Assembly: GCA_013140935.1 (NCBI GenBank)
Contig: JABFSD010000511.1
Span: 1-5,133 of the forward strand
Source: Acidobacteriota bacterium
Lineage (GTDB): Bacteria; Acidobacteriota; Blastocatellia; RBC074
Length of the DNA: 5,133 bases
Direction: 5' to 3'
Under the pieces are notes generated by a model that saw nothing but the letters and a program-made list of their open reading frames with translations, did no database searches and had not been told where the DNA came from. The position numbers were made by a program, and so were the translations under genes. How positions within the stretch are numbered: position 1 is the stretch's first letter; every line of letters starts with the position of its first letter. This document shows positions 1 through 5,133 of this stretch, one piece after another.

Positions 1-561
1 ATGGGGACGGCGGTGCGCTTTGCGCAGGCGGGCTATTTTATTGCGGATTTCACCAGCCTGCCGCGCACGACCTTCGACGTATTGCCGCTCGCGCTGCAAG
101 CCAGTCGCGGCTTTTGCGGACGCATTCGTGTGGGCGATGAAGTTACGGTTTATTCGTCGGCGAATACGCTCGCCTTTTCCCAAGTCGCGCAGGGCTTGCA
201 AACGCACATGCTTGAAAACGCCGATGTGCCGGATGCGGCGATGCAAGCGCAGTATCGTTACATCGTCAGCACGAACGTGAATCAGGGTTATCAACCCAAT
301 ACGCATCCGCGCATTATTCCAGTGTTGTTTTTCAATCCGATGGAGTTGCTCAATCGCGGCAGCGTCACCAAAGTGCGCGTGACGAACATCGGCTTGCTCT
401 ATCTCGAAAGCGTAGACATCACGGGCGATAACCTGCGCGGCTTTTTCGTACGCGAGACGTTTGCCGAAGGCAGTCCGGTCGCACAAGCGAATTTGTCGAG
501 CGACAGCTATCCGCGCTTTCGCCGCAGTTGGTTGCCGACCGCGCCCCGACTGGTTCGATAG
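1..561 (+). CDS. TadG-like Flp pilus assembly protein, C-terminal part (5' end probably outside window)
   Basis: The 186 visible residues resemble the C-terminal half of the TadG-related pilus proteins of tad loci. These are envelope proteins thought to act as pseudopilin-like or anchoring components of the Flp pilus. Visible family-like pieces are RIRVGDEVTVY (41-51) followed by VAQGLQT (62-68), then RIIPVLFFNP (104-113), a hydrophobic strand VTNIGLLYLESV (127-138) and GDNLRGFFVRE (142-152), matching the usual ending in which a 'vPi.dp' strand and an 'F.lesv..G...G.fv' block close the protein. No N-terminal membrane helix is visible and full TadG-like proteins are longer, so the ATG at position 1 is probably internal and the gene starts upstream. 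A polar tail of about 35 residues, rich in Ser, Pro and Arg, follows the conserved block. The position directly before cpaE supports a tad role. The family call rests on pattern memory and context; a different minor pilus protein is possible. Confidence 0.6.
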   Translation: MGTAVRFAQAGYFIADFTSLPRTTFDVLPLALQASRGFCGRIRVGDEVTVYSSANTLAFSQVAQGLQTHMLENADVPDAAMQAQYRYIVSTNVNQGYQPNTHPRIIPVLFFNPMELLNRGSVTKVRVTNIGLLYLESVDITGDNLRGFFVRETFAEGSPVAQANLSSDSYPRFRRSWLPTAPRLVR

Positions 562-638
562 CAGCCGGTTCGGTAGAAGTCAGTTTGTTAGAATTTTGAC
601 GGGAGCATTTTTTCGTGGAGTTGGAAGGGGGTGCTGCA

Positions 639-644
639 TATAAT
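639..644 (+). promoter_or_regulatory. Possible sigma-70 -10 box upstream of cpaE
   Basis: A perfect TATAAT lies 66 bp upstream of the cpaE GTG start, in the 149-bp gap after the TadG-like gene. There is a TG at 635-636, one base off the extended -10 position. No good -35 box stands at 16-18 bp: the 17-bp position reads TGGAGT, and TTGGAA at 621-626 leaves only 12 bp. The rest of the gap (562-710) shows no gene and no convincing terminator. If real, this promoter would let cpaE and the genes after it be transcribed separately from the gene upstream. Confidence 0.3.
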
Positions 645-698
645 CCGCCGCGCCATCCCGCTACACACATCCCTAAGGCATCCTGTCCCAAGCAGTTT

Positions 699-704
699 TA
701 GGAA
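699..704 (+). promoter_or_regulatory. Ribosome binding site for cpaE (supports the GTG start)
   Basis: TAGGAA contains an AGGA core (700-703) with 7 nt before the GTG at 711, an ideal distance, and there is no comparable site before later start codons. The core sits inside a short inverted repeat, GTTTT (695-699) and AAAAC (703-707), whose 3-nt loop is AGG. That could weakly mask the site, though five mostly A-T pairs are unlikely to be stable alone. Confidence 0.6.
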
Positions 705-710
705 AACATC

Positions 711-1910
711 GTGCCCAAAGCCCTTTCATTGGTTGTCATCGGTCGCAGTCTCGACCCAGAAGAGCGCATGCAATTGCGCAACGCTACGCCGTCGCCGTTG
801 TCGGTGGTGGCCGAATTGCCGACCGCACCGCAATCGTTGGACGAATTGAACCGATTGCGCCCCAACGCGGCACTGGTGCTGGTCAACGGCGAAGCGCCGC
901 TGTCGTTTCAACTGGTCGAACGCATCAAGCAGGAATTGCCCGAAACGGCGGTGGTTTGTTCGAGCGAAAGCACGGGTTCCGACATTATCCTGCAAGCCTT
1001 TCGTTCGGGCGCGATGGAATTTTTGCGGTTGCCGTTCGCTGATGCTGAACTGAGCGCGGTCTTCACCAAAATCGAACAGCAGGTGGCGCAATCAACCGAG
1101 GAAGCTGTTCATCAAGGCCGCATCGTCGCGGTGTTTGCGAGCAAGGGCGGCTGTGGGACGACGTTTGTCGCGGCGAATCTGGCGGCGAGCATTATGCGCT
1201 TGGCGCGACGGCATACCTGCGTCGTTGACTTGAACCTGCAATCAGGTGATCAGCCTTTGTATTTGGGCGTCACGCCGAACTATTCGTTCACTGACGTAGT
1301 GCGCAATTTCGAGCGGCTCGACGATCAATTGCTGGCGAGCTATCTGACGCCGCGCTCTAAAGGCTTGACGTTGCTCGCCGCGCCCACCGAACTCGGACGC
1401 GATCAGGAAGTGCGCGACGATCACGTGATGCGTACGCTGGGCTTGTTGCGCACGCTGACCGATTTTATCGTGCTGGACGTGCCGCGCGCCCTCAACGACC
1501 TGACGGTGCAGGCGCTCGACACCGCCGAAGAAAAGATTTTGTTGCTGACGCAAGACGTGCCCGCCATTCGCAGCGCCAAACGCACGCTGGATATGTTTGC
1601 GCGCATCGGTTATGACCGGACACGCGTGAAAGTGGTCGTCAATCGTTTTGAACGCAAGCCCGAATTCGACTTAACGCAAATCGAAAAAGTGCTGGAAACG
1701 AAAGTTTATGGCACGCTCTCGAACGACTATCCGGCGGCGGTGGGTTCGATCAACATCGGCGAACCGCTGGTGTTGGCGAAATCTTCTTCGCGGCTGGTGA
1801 ACGATTTCAATAATCTGGCAAACCGCCTGTTGGGCTTGCGCGAATTTACGGCGGACGATGCGGGCAGCAAGTCCGCGCGCAGTTGGTCGCTGTTTGGTAA
1901 GCGACAGTAA
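711..1910 (+). CDS. cpaE: CpaE/TadZ-type pilus localisation ATPase (degenerate receiver + ParA/MinD-like domain)
   Basis: A 399-residue protein of the CpaE/TadZ family, cytoplasmic MinD/ParA-like proteins that place the Tad secretion machine in the cell. Residues 1-125 look like an atypical response-regulator receiver: a hydrophobic strand [11 protein letters not shown] has Asn59 where the phospho-accepting Asp would be, and [10 protein letters not shown] (100-109) is the typical end of the fold without the conserved Lys, so phosphorylation is unlikely. The ATPase domain runs from about 137 to 380: deviant Walker A KGGCGTT (145-151) keeps the signature Lys145 but has Thr150 where active ParA/MinD proteins carry the second Lys; Walker A' is [10 protein letters not shown] (171-180, Asp173), Walker B is FIVLDVP (252-258, Asp256), and VVNR (309-312) is the nucleotide-base motif. 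These departures are usual for TadZ/CpaE, so ATP turnover may be weak. The start is GTG with a good ribosome site. It sits immediately before cpaF, the expected neighbour. Confidence 0.93.
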   Translation: MPKALSLVVIGRSLDPEERMQLRNATPSPLSVVAELPTAPQSLDELNRLRPNAALVLVNGEAPLSFQLVERIKQELPETAVVCSSESTGSDIILQAFRSGAMEFLRLPFADAELSAVFTKIEQQVAQSTEEAVHQGRIVAVFASKGGCGTTFVAANLAASIMRLARRHTCVVDLNLQSGDQPLYLGVTPNYSFTDVVRNFERLDDQLLASYLTPRSKGLTLLAAPTELGRDQEVRDDHVMRTLGLLRTLTDFIVLDVPRALNDLTVQALDTAEEKILLLTQDVPAIRSAKRTLDMFARIGYDRTRVKVVVNRFERKPEFDLTQIEKVLETKVYGTLSNDYPAAVGSINIGEPLVLAKSSSRLVNDFNNLANRLLGLREFTADDAGSKSARSWSLFGKRQ

Positions 1911-1916
1911 ATGAGT

Positions 1917-1945
1917 CGTAGAACAAGATGGTATCTTGTTCTACG
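1917..1945. repeat. Palindrome copy 1 (13-bp arms, GGT loop)
   Basis: The left arm CGTAGAACAAGAT (1917-1929) and right arm ATCTTGTTCTACG (1933-1945) are perfectly complementary around a GGT loop. The palindrome starts 6 nt after the cpaE stop codon. It has no following T-run, so it is not a classical intrinsic terminator. Confidence 0.95.
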
Positions 1946-2006
1946 ACCAAAAGATCGTTGACCGCGAGTTACGCCTGCTCCGGTGCATGCAATTTCAAAG
2001 GCGTAT
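1921..2006. repeat. 86-bp direct repeat, first copy
   Basis: This stretch matches 2044-2129 at 84 of 86 positions with a constant offset of 123 bp. It starts within the left arm of palindrome 1 and ends at GGCGTAT, where the second copy continues into unique sequence and this one continues into palindrome 2. Confidence 0.92.
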
Positions 2007-2007
2007 T

Positions 2008-2036
2008 CGTAGAACAAGATGGCATCTTGTTCTACG
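2008..2036. repeat. Palindrome copy 2 (13-bp arms, GGC loop)
   Basis: The arms are identical to those of copy 1 (2008-2020 and 2024-2036). The only change is the loop, GGC in place of GGT. Perfect arms with a variable loop suggest selection for, or recent spread of, the folded form. Confidence 0.95.
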
Positions 2037-2039
2037 GGG

Positions 2040-2068
2040 TCAGGAACAAGATGGTATCTTGTTCTACG
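2040..2068. repeat. Palindrome copy 3, left arm truncated
   Basis: The right arm (2056-2068) is intact, but the first four bases of the left arm read TCAG in place of CGTA, leaving a 9-bp perfect stem, GAACAAGAT (2044-2052) with ATCTTGTTC (2056-2064). The lost bases lie just outside the 86-bp duplication, so this palindrome marks the duplication edge. Confidence 0.85.
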
Positions 2069-2129
2069 ACCAAAAGATCGTTGACCGCGAGTTACGCCTG
2101 CTCCGGTGTATGCAACTTCAAAGGCGTAT
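2044..2129. repeat. 86-bp direct repeat, second copy
   Basis: This is the partner of 1921-2006, with T at 2109 and C at 2116 as the only differences. The offset of 123 bp equals 41 codons, so any open frame through one copy continues in the same frame through the other. That explains the accidental open frames crossing this gap. Confidence 0.92.
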
Positions 2130-2162
2130 GGTGTGATGGATGCAGTGCCCCCCACTCGCGGG

Positions 2163-2168
2163 AAAGGA
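2163..2168 (+). promoter_or_regulatory. Ribosome binding site for cpaF
   Basis: AAAGGA lies 12 nt before the cpaF ATG, slightly farther than ideal. A weaker AGAG at 2172-2175 stands 5 nt from the start. Both are downstream of the palindromic repeats, so translation of cpaF does not depend on the repeat sequence itself. Confidence 0.5.
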
Positions 2169-2180
2169 TAAAGAGCAACA

Positions 2181-3572
2181 ATGTCTGTACTGAAAGAAAG
2201 ACTCGAACAAATGACGCAGGGCGCGACTTATCGTCCGCAGGCGTCAGTCAATGCTGGTAGCAATAACAGTTTGCGCACCGGTTCGATCTCGGTGCGTGCG
2301 CAGGAAATCAACAGCGATTTGGCGGAATTGAAAGGGCGCGTACATCGCATTCTCATCAATCGGCTCGATCTGGCGAAGCTCGAAAAAGCCGATCCGCAAG
2401 TGATGCAAATCGAAGTGCGTCGCGCCATCGAACGCATTCTCGACGAAGAGAACGCGCCATTGAGCGGTCTCGAACGCGAGCGCGTGCAAACCGACGTCAT
2501 CAACGAATTGTTCGGCCTGGGGCCGCTCGAACCGCTGCTCGACGACAAGAGCATCTCTGACATTTTGGTGAACGGCGCGAAACAGGTTTACGTCGAACGC
2601 AAGGGCAAACTCGAAAAGACCGACATCGAATTCCGCGACGATGCTCACCTGATGCAGATCATTGATCGCATCGTTTCGCGCATTGGCCGTCGCGTAGATG
2701 AATCTTCGCCGATGGTTGACGCGCGATTGAAAGACGGATCGCGTGTTAACGCCATCATCCCGCCGCTGGCCCTGGACGGGCCTATGCTTTCGATTCGCCG
2801 TTTCGGAACTGATCCGCTGAAAATCAAAGACCTGATTGCGCTAAATGCATTAACGCCGGAACTGGCTCAACTAGTCGAAGCGTCGGTCAAGTCGCGTTTG
2901 AACATTCTGGTTTCAGGCGGCACGGGCGCTGGTAAGACGACGTTGCTCAACTGTCTTTCAGGTTTTATCCCGCACGACGAACGCATCGTGACGATTGAAG
3001 ATTCCGCCGAATTGATTATTCAGCAACCGCACGTCGTTCGTCTCGAAACGCGTCCGCCCAATATCGAAGGCAAAGGCGAAATCACGATTCGCCACCTCGT
3101 TAAAAACTCGCTGCGTATGCGCCCCGAACGCATCATCATCGGCGAAGTCCGTTCCGACGAAGCCGTAGACATGTTGCAAGCCATGAACACCGGTCACGAC
3201 GGTTGTCTGGCGACGGTTCACAGCAACACGCCGCGCGACGCGCTGTCTCGTCTTGAAACGATGATGGCGATGGCGAACTTGCGCATCTCTGAAAAAGGTA
3301 TGCGCCAGCAAATCAGTTCGGCGATCAACCTCATCGTGCAATGCGCCCGTATGAATGACGGTTCGCGCAAGGTGACGCACGTGTCTGAAATCATCGGCAT
3401 GGAAGGCGAAATCATCACGATGCAGGAAATTTTCAAATTCACGCGCACCGGCGTCGGCCCTAAAGGCGAAGTGCTGGGCGCATTCAAACCGACGGGCATT
3501 CGCCCGCGTTGTTCCGACCGGCTGGAATCTTATGGTTTCCGCCTGCCCGCGAACATGTTCGACAACTTCTAA
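2181..3572 (+). CDS. cpaF: CpaF/TadA secretion ATPase of the Flp pilus
   Basis: A 463-residue type II/IV secretion-system ATPase of the CpaF/TadA subfamily, a cytoplasmic hexamer that drives assembly, and in some species retraction, of Flp pili. Residues 1-100 are a poorly conserved, helical N-terminal region. The conserved N-terminal domain follows with [12 protein letters not shown] (109-120), SDILVNG (126-132), [16 protein letters not shown] (175-190) and SIRRF (204-208). The core ATPase domain has Walker [10 protein letters not shown] (246-254, Lys252), an Asp box TIEDSAEL (271-278), Walker B RIIIGEVR (317-324, Glu322) and a His box [12 protein letters not shown] (338-349, His339 and His347). 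All catalytic residues expected of the family are present and the length is normal. ATG start with AAAGGA upstream. It is preceded by cpaE across a 270-bp repeat-filled gap and followed by tadB across 130 bp of phased repeats. Confidence 0.97.
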   Translation: MSVLKERLEQMTQGATYRPQASVNAGSNNSLRTGSISVRAQEINSDLAELKGRVHRILINRLDLAKLEKADPQVMQIEVRRAIERILDEENAPLSGLERERVQTDVINELFGLGPLEPLLDDKSISDILVNGAKQVYVERKGKLEKTDIEFRDDAHLMQIIDRIVSRIGRRVDESSPMVDARLKDGSRVNAIIPPLALDGPMLSIRRFGTDPLKIKDLIALNALTPELAQLVEASVKSRLNILVSGGTGAGKTTLLNCLSGFIPHDERIVTIEDSAELIIQQPHVVRLETRPPNIEGKGEITIRHLVKNSLRMRPERIIIGEVRSDEAVDMLQAMNTGHDGCLATVHSNTPRDALSRLETMMAMANLRISEKGMRQQISSAINLIVQCARMNDGSRKVTHVSEIIGMEGEIITMQEIFKFTRTGVGPKGEVLGAFKPTGIRPRCSDRLESYGFRLPANMFDNF

Positions 3573-3575
3573 GAC

Positions 3576-3676
3576 AAGTCTCGAAAAGTCTGGGGAAGTC
3601 TTGAAAAGTCTCGTAAAGTCCAAGTGCCGCTTAGACTTTTCCAGACCTTATTAGACTTTTCCAGACTCTCGGACTT
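3576..3676. repeat. 10-bp phased AAGTC array with inverted second half (potential long hairpin)
   Basis: AAGTC occurs at 3576, 3586, 3596, 3606 and 3616, exactly 10 bp apart, usually as AAGTCT. The inverse follows as GACTT at 3634, 3654 and 3672, with variants GACCT at 3644 and GACTC at 3664. The 16-mer TTAGACTTTTCCAGAC appears at 3631-3646 and 3651-3666. The halves can pair: GAAAAGTCT at 3603-3611 with AGACTTTTC at 3633-3641, and 3583-3591 with 3653-3661, both 9-bp perfect. The middle is weaker but includes G-U pairs in RNA. The array begins 3 nt after the cpaF stop and fills most of the 130-bp gap before tadB. Function is unknown: it could be an mRNA hairpin that stabilises or attenuates the transcript, or an array of binding sites on one face of the DNA. 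Confidence 0.85.
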
Positions 3677-3702
3677 TCTTGCTACCAAGCCCACGAGTAG
3701 CT

Positions 3703-4671
3703 ATGGAATTTATCTTTTTGTTGCCGTTAGTCACTCTGTTATTTCTGACGGCGGCCTTTTACTTTTTCATCACGCGCGACACTGATCGTTACCGCACGGC
3801 GATTGACGAACGTTTGCAATCAATCGCTCGTGATCGCGGCGGCGTGAGTCGGCACGAACTGAAGTTGCTCAAAGAAGAAATGTTGAGCGACATTCCGTTC
3901 CTGCATCGCGTGTTGCTGCGCTTCGAGATTTTCACGCGGCTGCAAAACATTTTGCGCCAGGCCGAAGTGAACATCGTCGTCAATCGCTTCATCGTCATCA
4001 GCCTGATTATCGGCTTATTGCTCGGTACGCTGGTGCTGTTGATTTCAGGCTCGGTGTTTGCGACCGCCGTTGTCACGTGTGGCGGAATGGTCGCGCCGCT
4101 GTTATGGGTATTGAATAAACGCCGTCGCCGTTTCAAAAAATTTCTCGAACAATTGCCTGACGCGCTCGAACTGATGATTCGTTCGCTGCAAGCCGGGCAC
4201 AGCTTCAGTTCGGCGCTGCAAATGGTAGCGACCGAAATGCCCGAACCCATCGCCAAGGAATTCGGCAAGGCTTACGAAGAACAAAATCTCGGATTACATC
4301 TCAAAATTGCGCTCGAAAACATGCTCGAACGCGTGCCGCTTCTCGACCTGAAGATGTGCGTTACCGCCGTGCTCATTCAGCGCGAAGTCGGCGGCAACTT
4401 GTCTGAAGTGTTGCGCAACATCAGTCATATGATCCGCGACCGCTTTCGCATTCAGGGCGACATTCGTGTGCGTTCGGCGCAAGCGCGCCTGAGCGGTTCG
4501 ATTGTGAGCGCGCTGCCGTTTTTCATGTTTTTCTGGATCAGCCTCGTCAACCCCGAATTTATGAAACCGCTTTACGAACATCCGTGGGGCTATTTCATTT
4601 TGGGCACCGGCATCACGATGCAATTTCTGGGCTGGCTGATTATTCGCAAGATCGTCAACATCGAAGTCTAG
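3703..4671 (+). CDS. tadB: TadB, inner-membrane platform protein of the Flp pilus
   Basis: A 322-residue membrane protein with a type II secretion F (GspF-like) domain. TadB and TadC together form the inner-membrane platform on which the CpaF ATPase acts. Segments in order: a membrane helix at 3-22 (starting [10 protein letters not shown]), a charged cytoplasmic stretch at 24-92, two close hydrophobic segments at about 96-137, the F domain at about 146-265, and hydrophobic segments at about 267-283 and 297-314. The F domain carries the hallmark [18 protein letters not shown] (151-168) and [16 protein letters not shown] (225-240). I chose the ATG at 3703 over an in-frame TTG at 3679: it puts the first helix at the N-terminus as in the next gene (which also starts MEF), although the upstream GAG (3695-3697) is only a weak ribosome site. 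The 12-nt gap to tadC implies co-transcription. No damage is seen. Confidence 0.93.
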   Translation: MEFIFLLPLVTLLFLTAAFYFFITRDTDRYRTAIDERLQSIARDRGGVSRHELKLLKEEMLSDIPFLHRVLLRFEIFTRLQNILRQAEVNIVVNRFIVISLIIGLLLGTLVLLISGSVFATAVVTCGGMVAPLLWVLNKRRRRFKKFLEQLPDALELMIRSLQAGHSFSSALQMVATEMPEPIAKEFGKAYEEQNLGLHLKIALENMLERVPLLDLKMCVTAVLIQREVGGNLSEVLRNISHMIRDRFRIQGDIRVRSAQARLSGSIVSALPFFMFFWISLVNPEFMKPLYEHPWGYFILGTGITMQFLGWLIIRKIVNIEV

Positions 4672-4683
4672 CCACTTAAAGTT

Positions 4684-5133
4684 ATGGAATTTTCTGGTCT
4701 CATCTTTTACTCAACGCTTTTGCTGGCGGCGGGCAGTTTGGTGATGGCGGTGTATTGGCTGGTAGCGCGTCCGGCCAATCTGGTCGAAGAGCGTTTGCGC
4801 GCGATCAATCCGAATCTCGACGCAGGCGATGCGCCCGTGATGACCGAGCCGGTCACGACTGAGGTGTTTGAAAAGGCCGCGCGTCGGTTGGCTGAAAGGC
4901 TGCCGAGTTCGCCGCGCACCGCGCGACGTTTGCGGCGACGTTTGATGCGCGCGGGTTATTACAACGAAAGCGCACCGGCGGTTTTCAACGTGATTCGTTT
5001 GGTGTCGGCGATTACGTTGCCGACGCTCGTGTTCTTTTTGCTAACCGCCATTTTTCGGCAACCGGTCACTTTCGCGGTGTTGGGCTTGACGCGACATGGG
5101 CGGGCTTCGGCGTATTTCTGCCTTCGTTCGTAC
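4684..5133 (+). CDS. tadC: TadC, inner-membrane platform protein, N-terminal part; apparent frameshift near 5091
   Basis: The frame opened by ATG 4684 stays open to the window edge (150 codons). It begins MEFSGLIFYS and has a membrane helix at about 5-27, a cytoplasmic charged region ending in LRRRLMRAGYY (83-93), the L..AG motif typical before the second membrane region of TadC/TadB proteins, and a hydrophobic stretch at 100-123. The C-terminal GspF-like domain lies beyond the window. From codon 137 (5092) the frame turns implausibly polar (RHGRASAYFC), while the frame starting with GCG at 5091 reads ATWAGFGVFLPSFV, just what a TadC membrane segment should look like. Adding one G (ACG-GCG-ACA-TGG) joins the two. 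The upstream ribosome site is weak (AAAG at 4678-4681) and translation may be coupled to tadB, 12 nt upstream. TadC identity rests on position after tadB and this N-terminal pattern. Confidence 0.82.
   Translation, partial: MEFSGLIFYSTLLLAAGSLVMAVYWLVARPANLVEERLRAINPNLDAGDAPVMTEPVTTEVFEKAARRLAERLPSSPRTARRLRRRLMRAGYYNESAPAVFNVIRLVSAITLPTLVFFLLTAIFRQPVTFAVLGLTRHGRASAYFCLRSY

Larger units (their letters stand above)
1911..2180. repeat. Intergenic region of repeated palindromes between cpaE and cpaF
   Basis: This 270-bp gap inside the operon holds no credible gene. It begins right after the cpaE TAA and contains three palindrome copies (1917-1945, 2008-2036, 2040-2068) and two copies of an 86-bp unit (1921-2006 and 2044-2129). 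The unit copies differ at only two positions, both C/T transitions (1986/2109 and 1993/2116). Each unit also has ACGCCT (1971-1976 in the first) facing AGGCGT (1999-2004), a second potential stem. The first copy contains the 8-bp palindrome TGCATGCA (1984-1991), broken to TGTATGCA in the second. The last 51 bases (2130-2180) are unique sequence with the cpaF ribosome site. The layout resembles non-coding palindromic interspersed elements of the REP/MITE kind; no transposase is present. Confidence 0.85.

Noticed and set aside
596..644. TTGACG (596-601) as the -35 box for the TATAAT at 639
   Set aside because: The spacer would be 37 bp, far beyond the 16-18 bp a sigma-70 promoter allows.
1911..1961. 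Tiny ORF starting at an ATG directly after the cpaE stop (16 codons)
   Set aside because: Its coding content is palindrome 1 and the start of the spacer, there is no ribosome site for it, and it ends in the repeat.
1917..2129. CRISPR array
   Set aside because: The repeats are few and unequally spaced (91 then 32 bp between starts), the spacers between them are themselves duplicated, and there are no cas genes.
1727..2155. Minus-strand open frame covering the same repeats and the end of cpaE
   Set aside because: It is the antisense reading of the repeat, with internal duplication due to the DNA repeat, and overlaps the well-supported cpaE.
1928..2260. Open frame of 110 codons across the cpaE-cpaF gap, encoding a repeated Ser/Thr/Cys-rich peptide
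   Set aside because: It is made almost wholly of the 86-bp repeats and palindromes, stays open only because the 123-bp offset is a multiple of three, and runs 80 bases into cpaF in another frame.
2958..3623. 221-codon minus-strand open frame opposite cpaF
   Set aside because: It is a shadow of cpaF codon usage, with a His/Arg/Phe-rich composition and no recognisable domain; the catalytic motifs are on the + strand.
3576..3676. Classical intrinsic terminator after cpaF
   Set aside because: The potential stem is long and A-T rich with mismatches, and no clear run of T follows it; the next gene belongs to the same pathway, so complete termination is unlikely.
3679..3702. TTG at 3679 as the tadB start, adding eight residues
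   Set aside because: TTG is a rarer start, it lies at the edge of the repeat array without a good ribosome site, and the ATG at 3703 gives the expected N-terminal membrane helix.

Overview
The window holds part of a tad (tight adherence / Flp-type IV pilus) locus, with every recognisable gene on the + strand. In order: the C-terminal part of a TadG-like pilus protein (1-561), a CpaE/TadZ localisation ATPase (711-1910), the CpaF/TadA secretion ATPase (2181-3572), the TadB inner-membrane platform protein (3703-4671) and the N-terminal part of its partner TadC (4684 to the window end). This is the usual core order for making and exporting Flp pilin: TadZ positions the machine, TadA supplies ATP-driven force, TadB and TadC form the membrane platform, and TadG-like proteins are cell-surface or pseudopilin-like components.

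The organism is a free-living Gram-negative-type bacterium of moderate GC content. The protein style, a CpaE with a degenerate receiver domain, and intergenic palindromes built on GTAGAACAAGAT suggest Acidobacteriota (Blastocatellia-like). That placement is inference from general familiarity, not from a search, and nothing in the window proves it.

The genes are ordinary; the junctions are not. (1) The cpaE-cpaF gap (1911-2180) is filled by an 86-bp unit present twice at a 123-bp offset, with three copies of a palindrome; the two complete copies have 13-bp arms and 3-nt loops. (2) The cpaF-tadB gap (3573-3702) carries AAGTC five times at exactly 10-bp intervals, followed by its inverse (GACTT and variants) mostly at 10-bp intervals, so the transcript could fold into a long imperfect hairpin 3 nt after the cpaF stop. 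(3) tadB and tadC are only 12 nt apart. (4) The 149-bp gap before cpaE contains a perfect TATAAT and a good ribosome binding site, so transcription of cpaE onward may restart there.

The last 45 bases or so of tadC appear frameshifted: one missing G near 5091 would restore a typical TadC membrane segment. This is either a sequencing or assembly error near a contig end or a genuinely broken gene. I see no tRNA, rRNA, transposase, CRISPR array or other new enzymatic system here.
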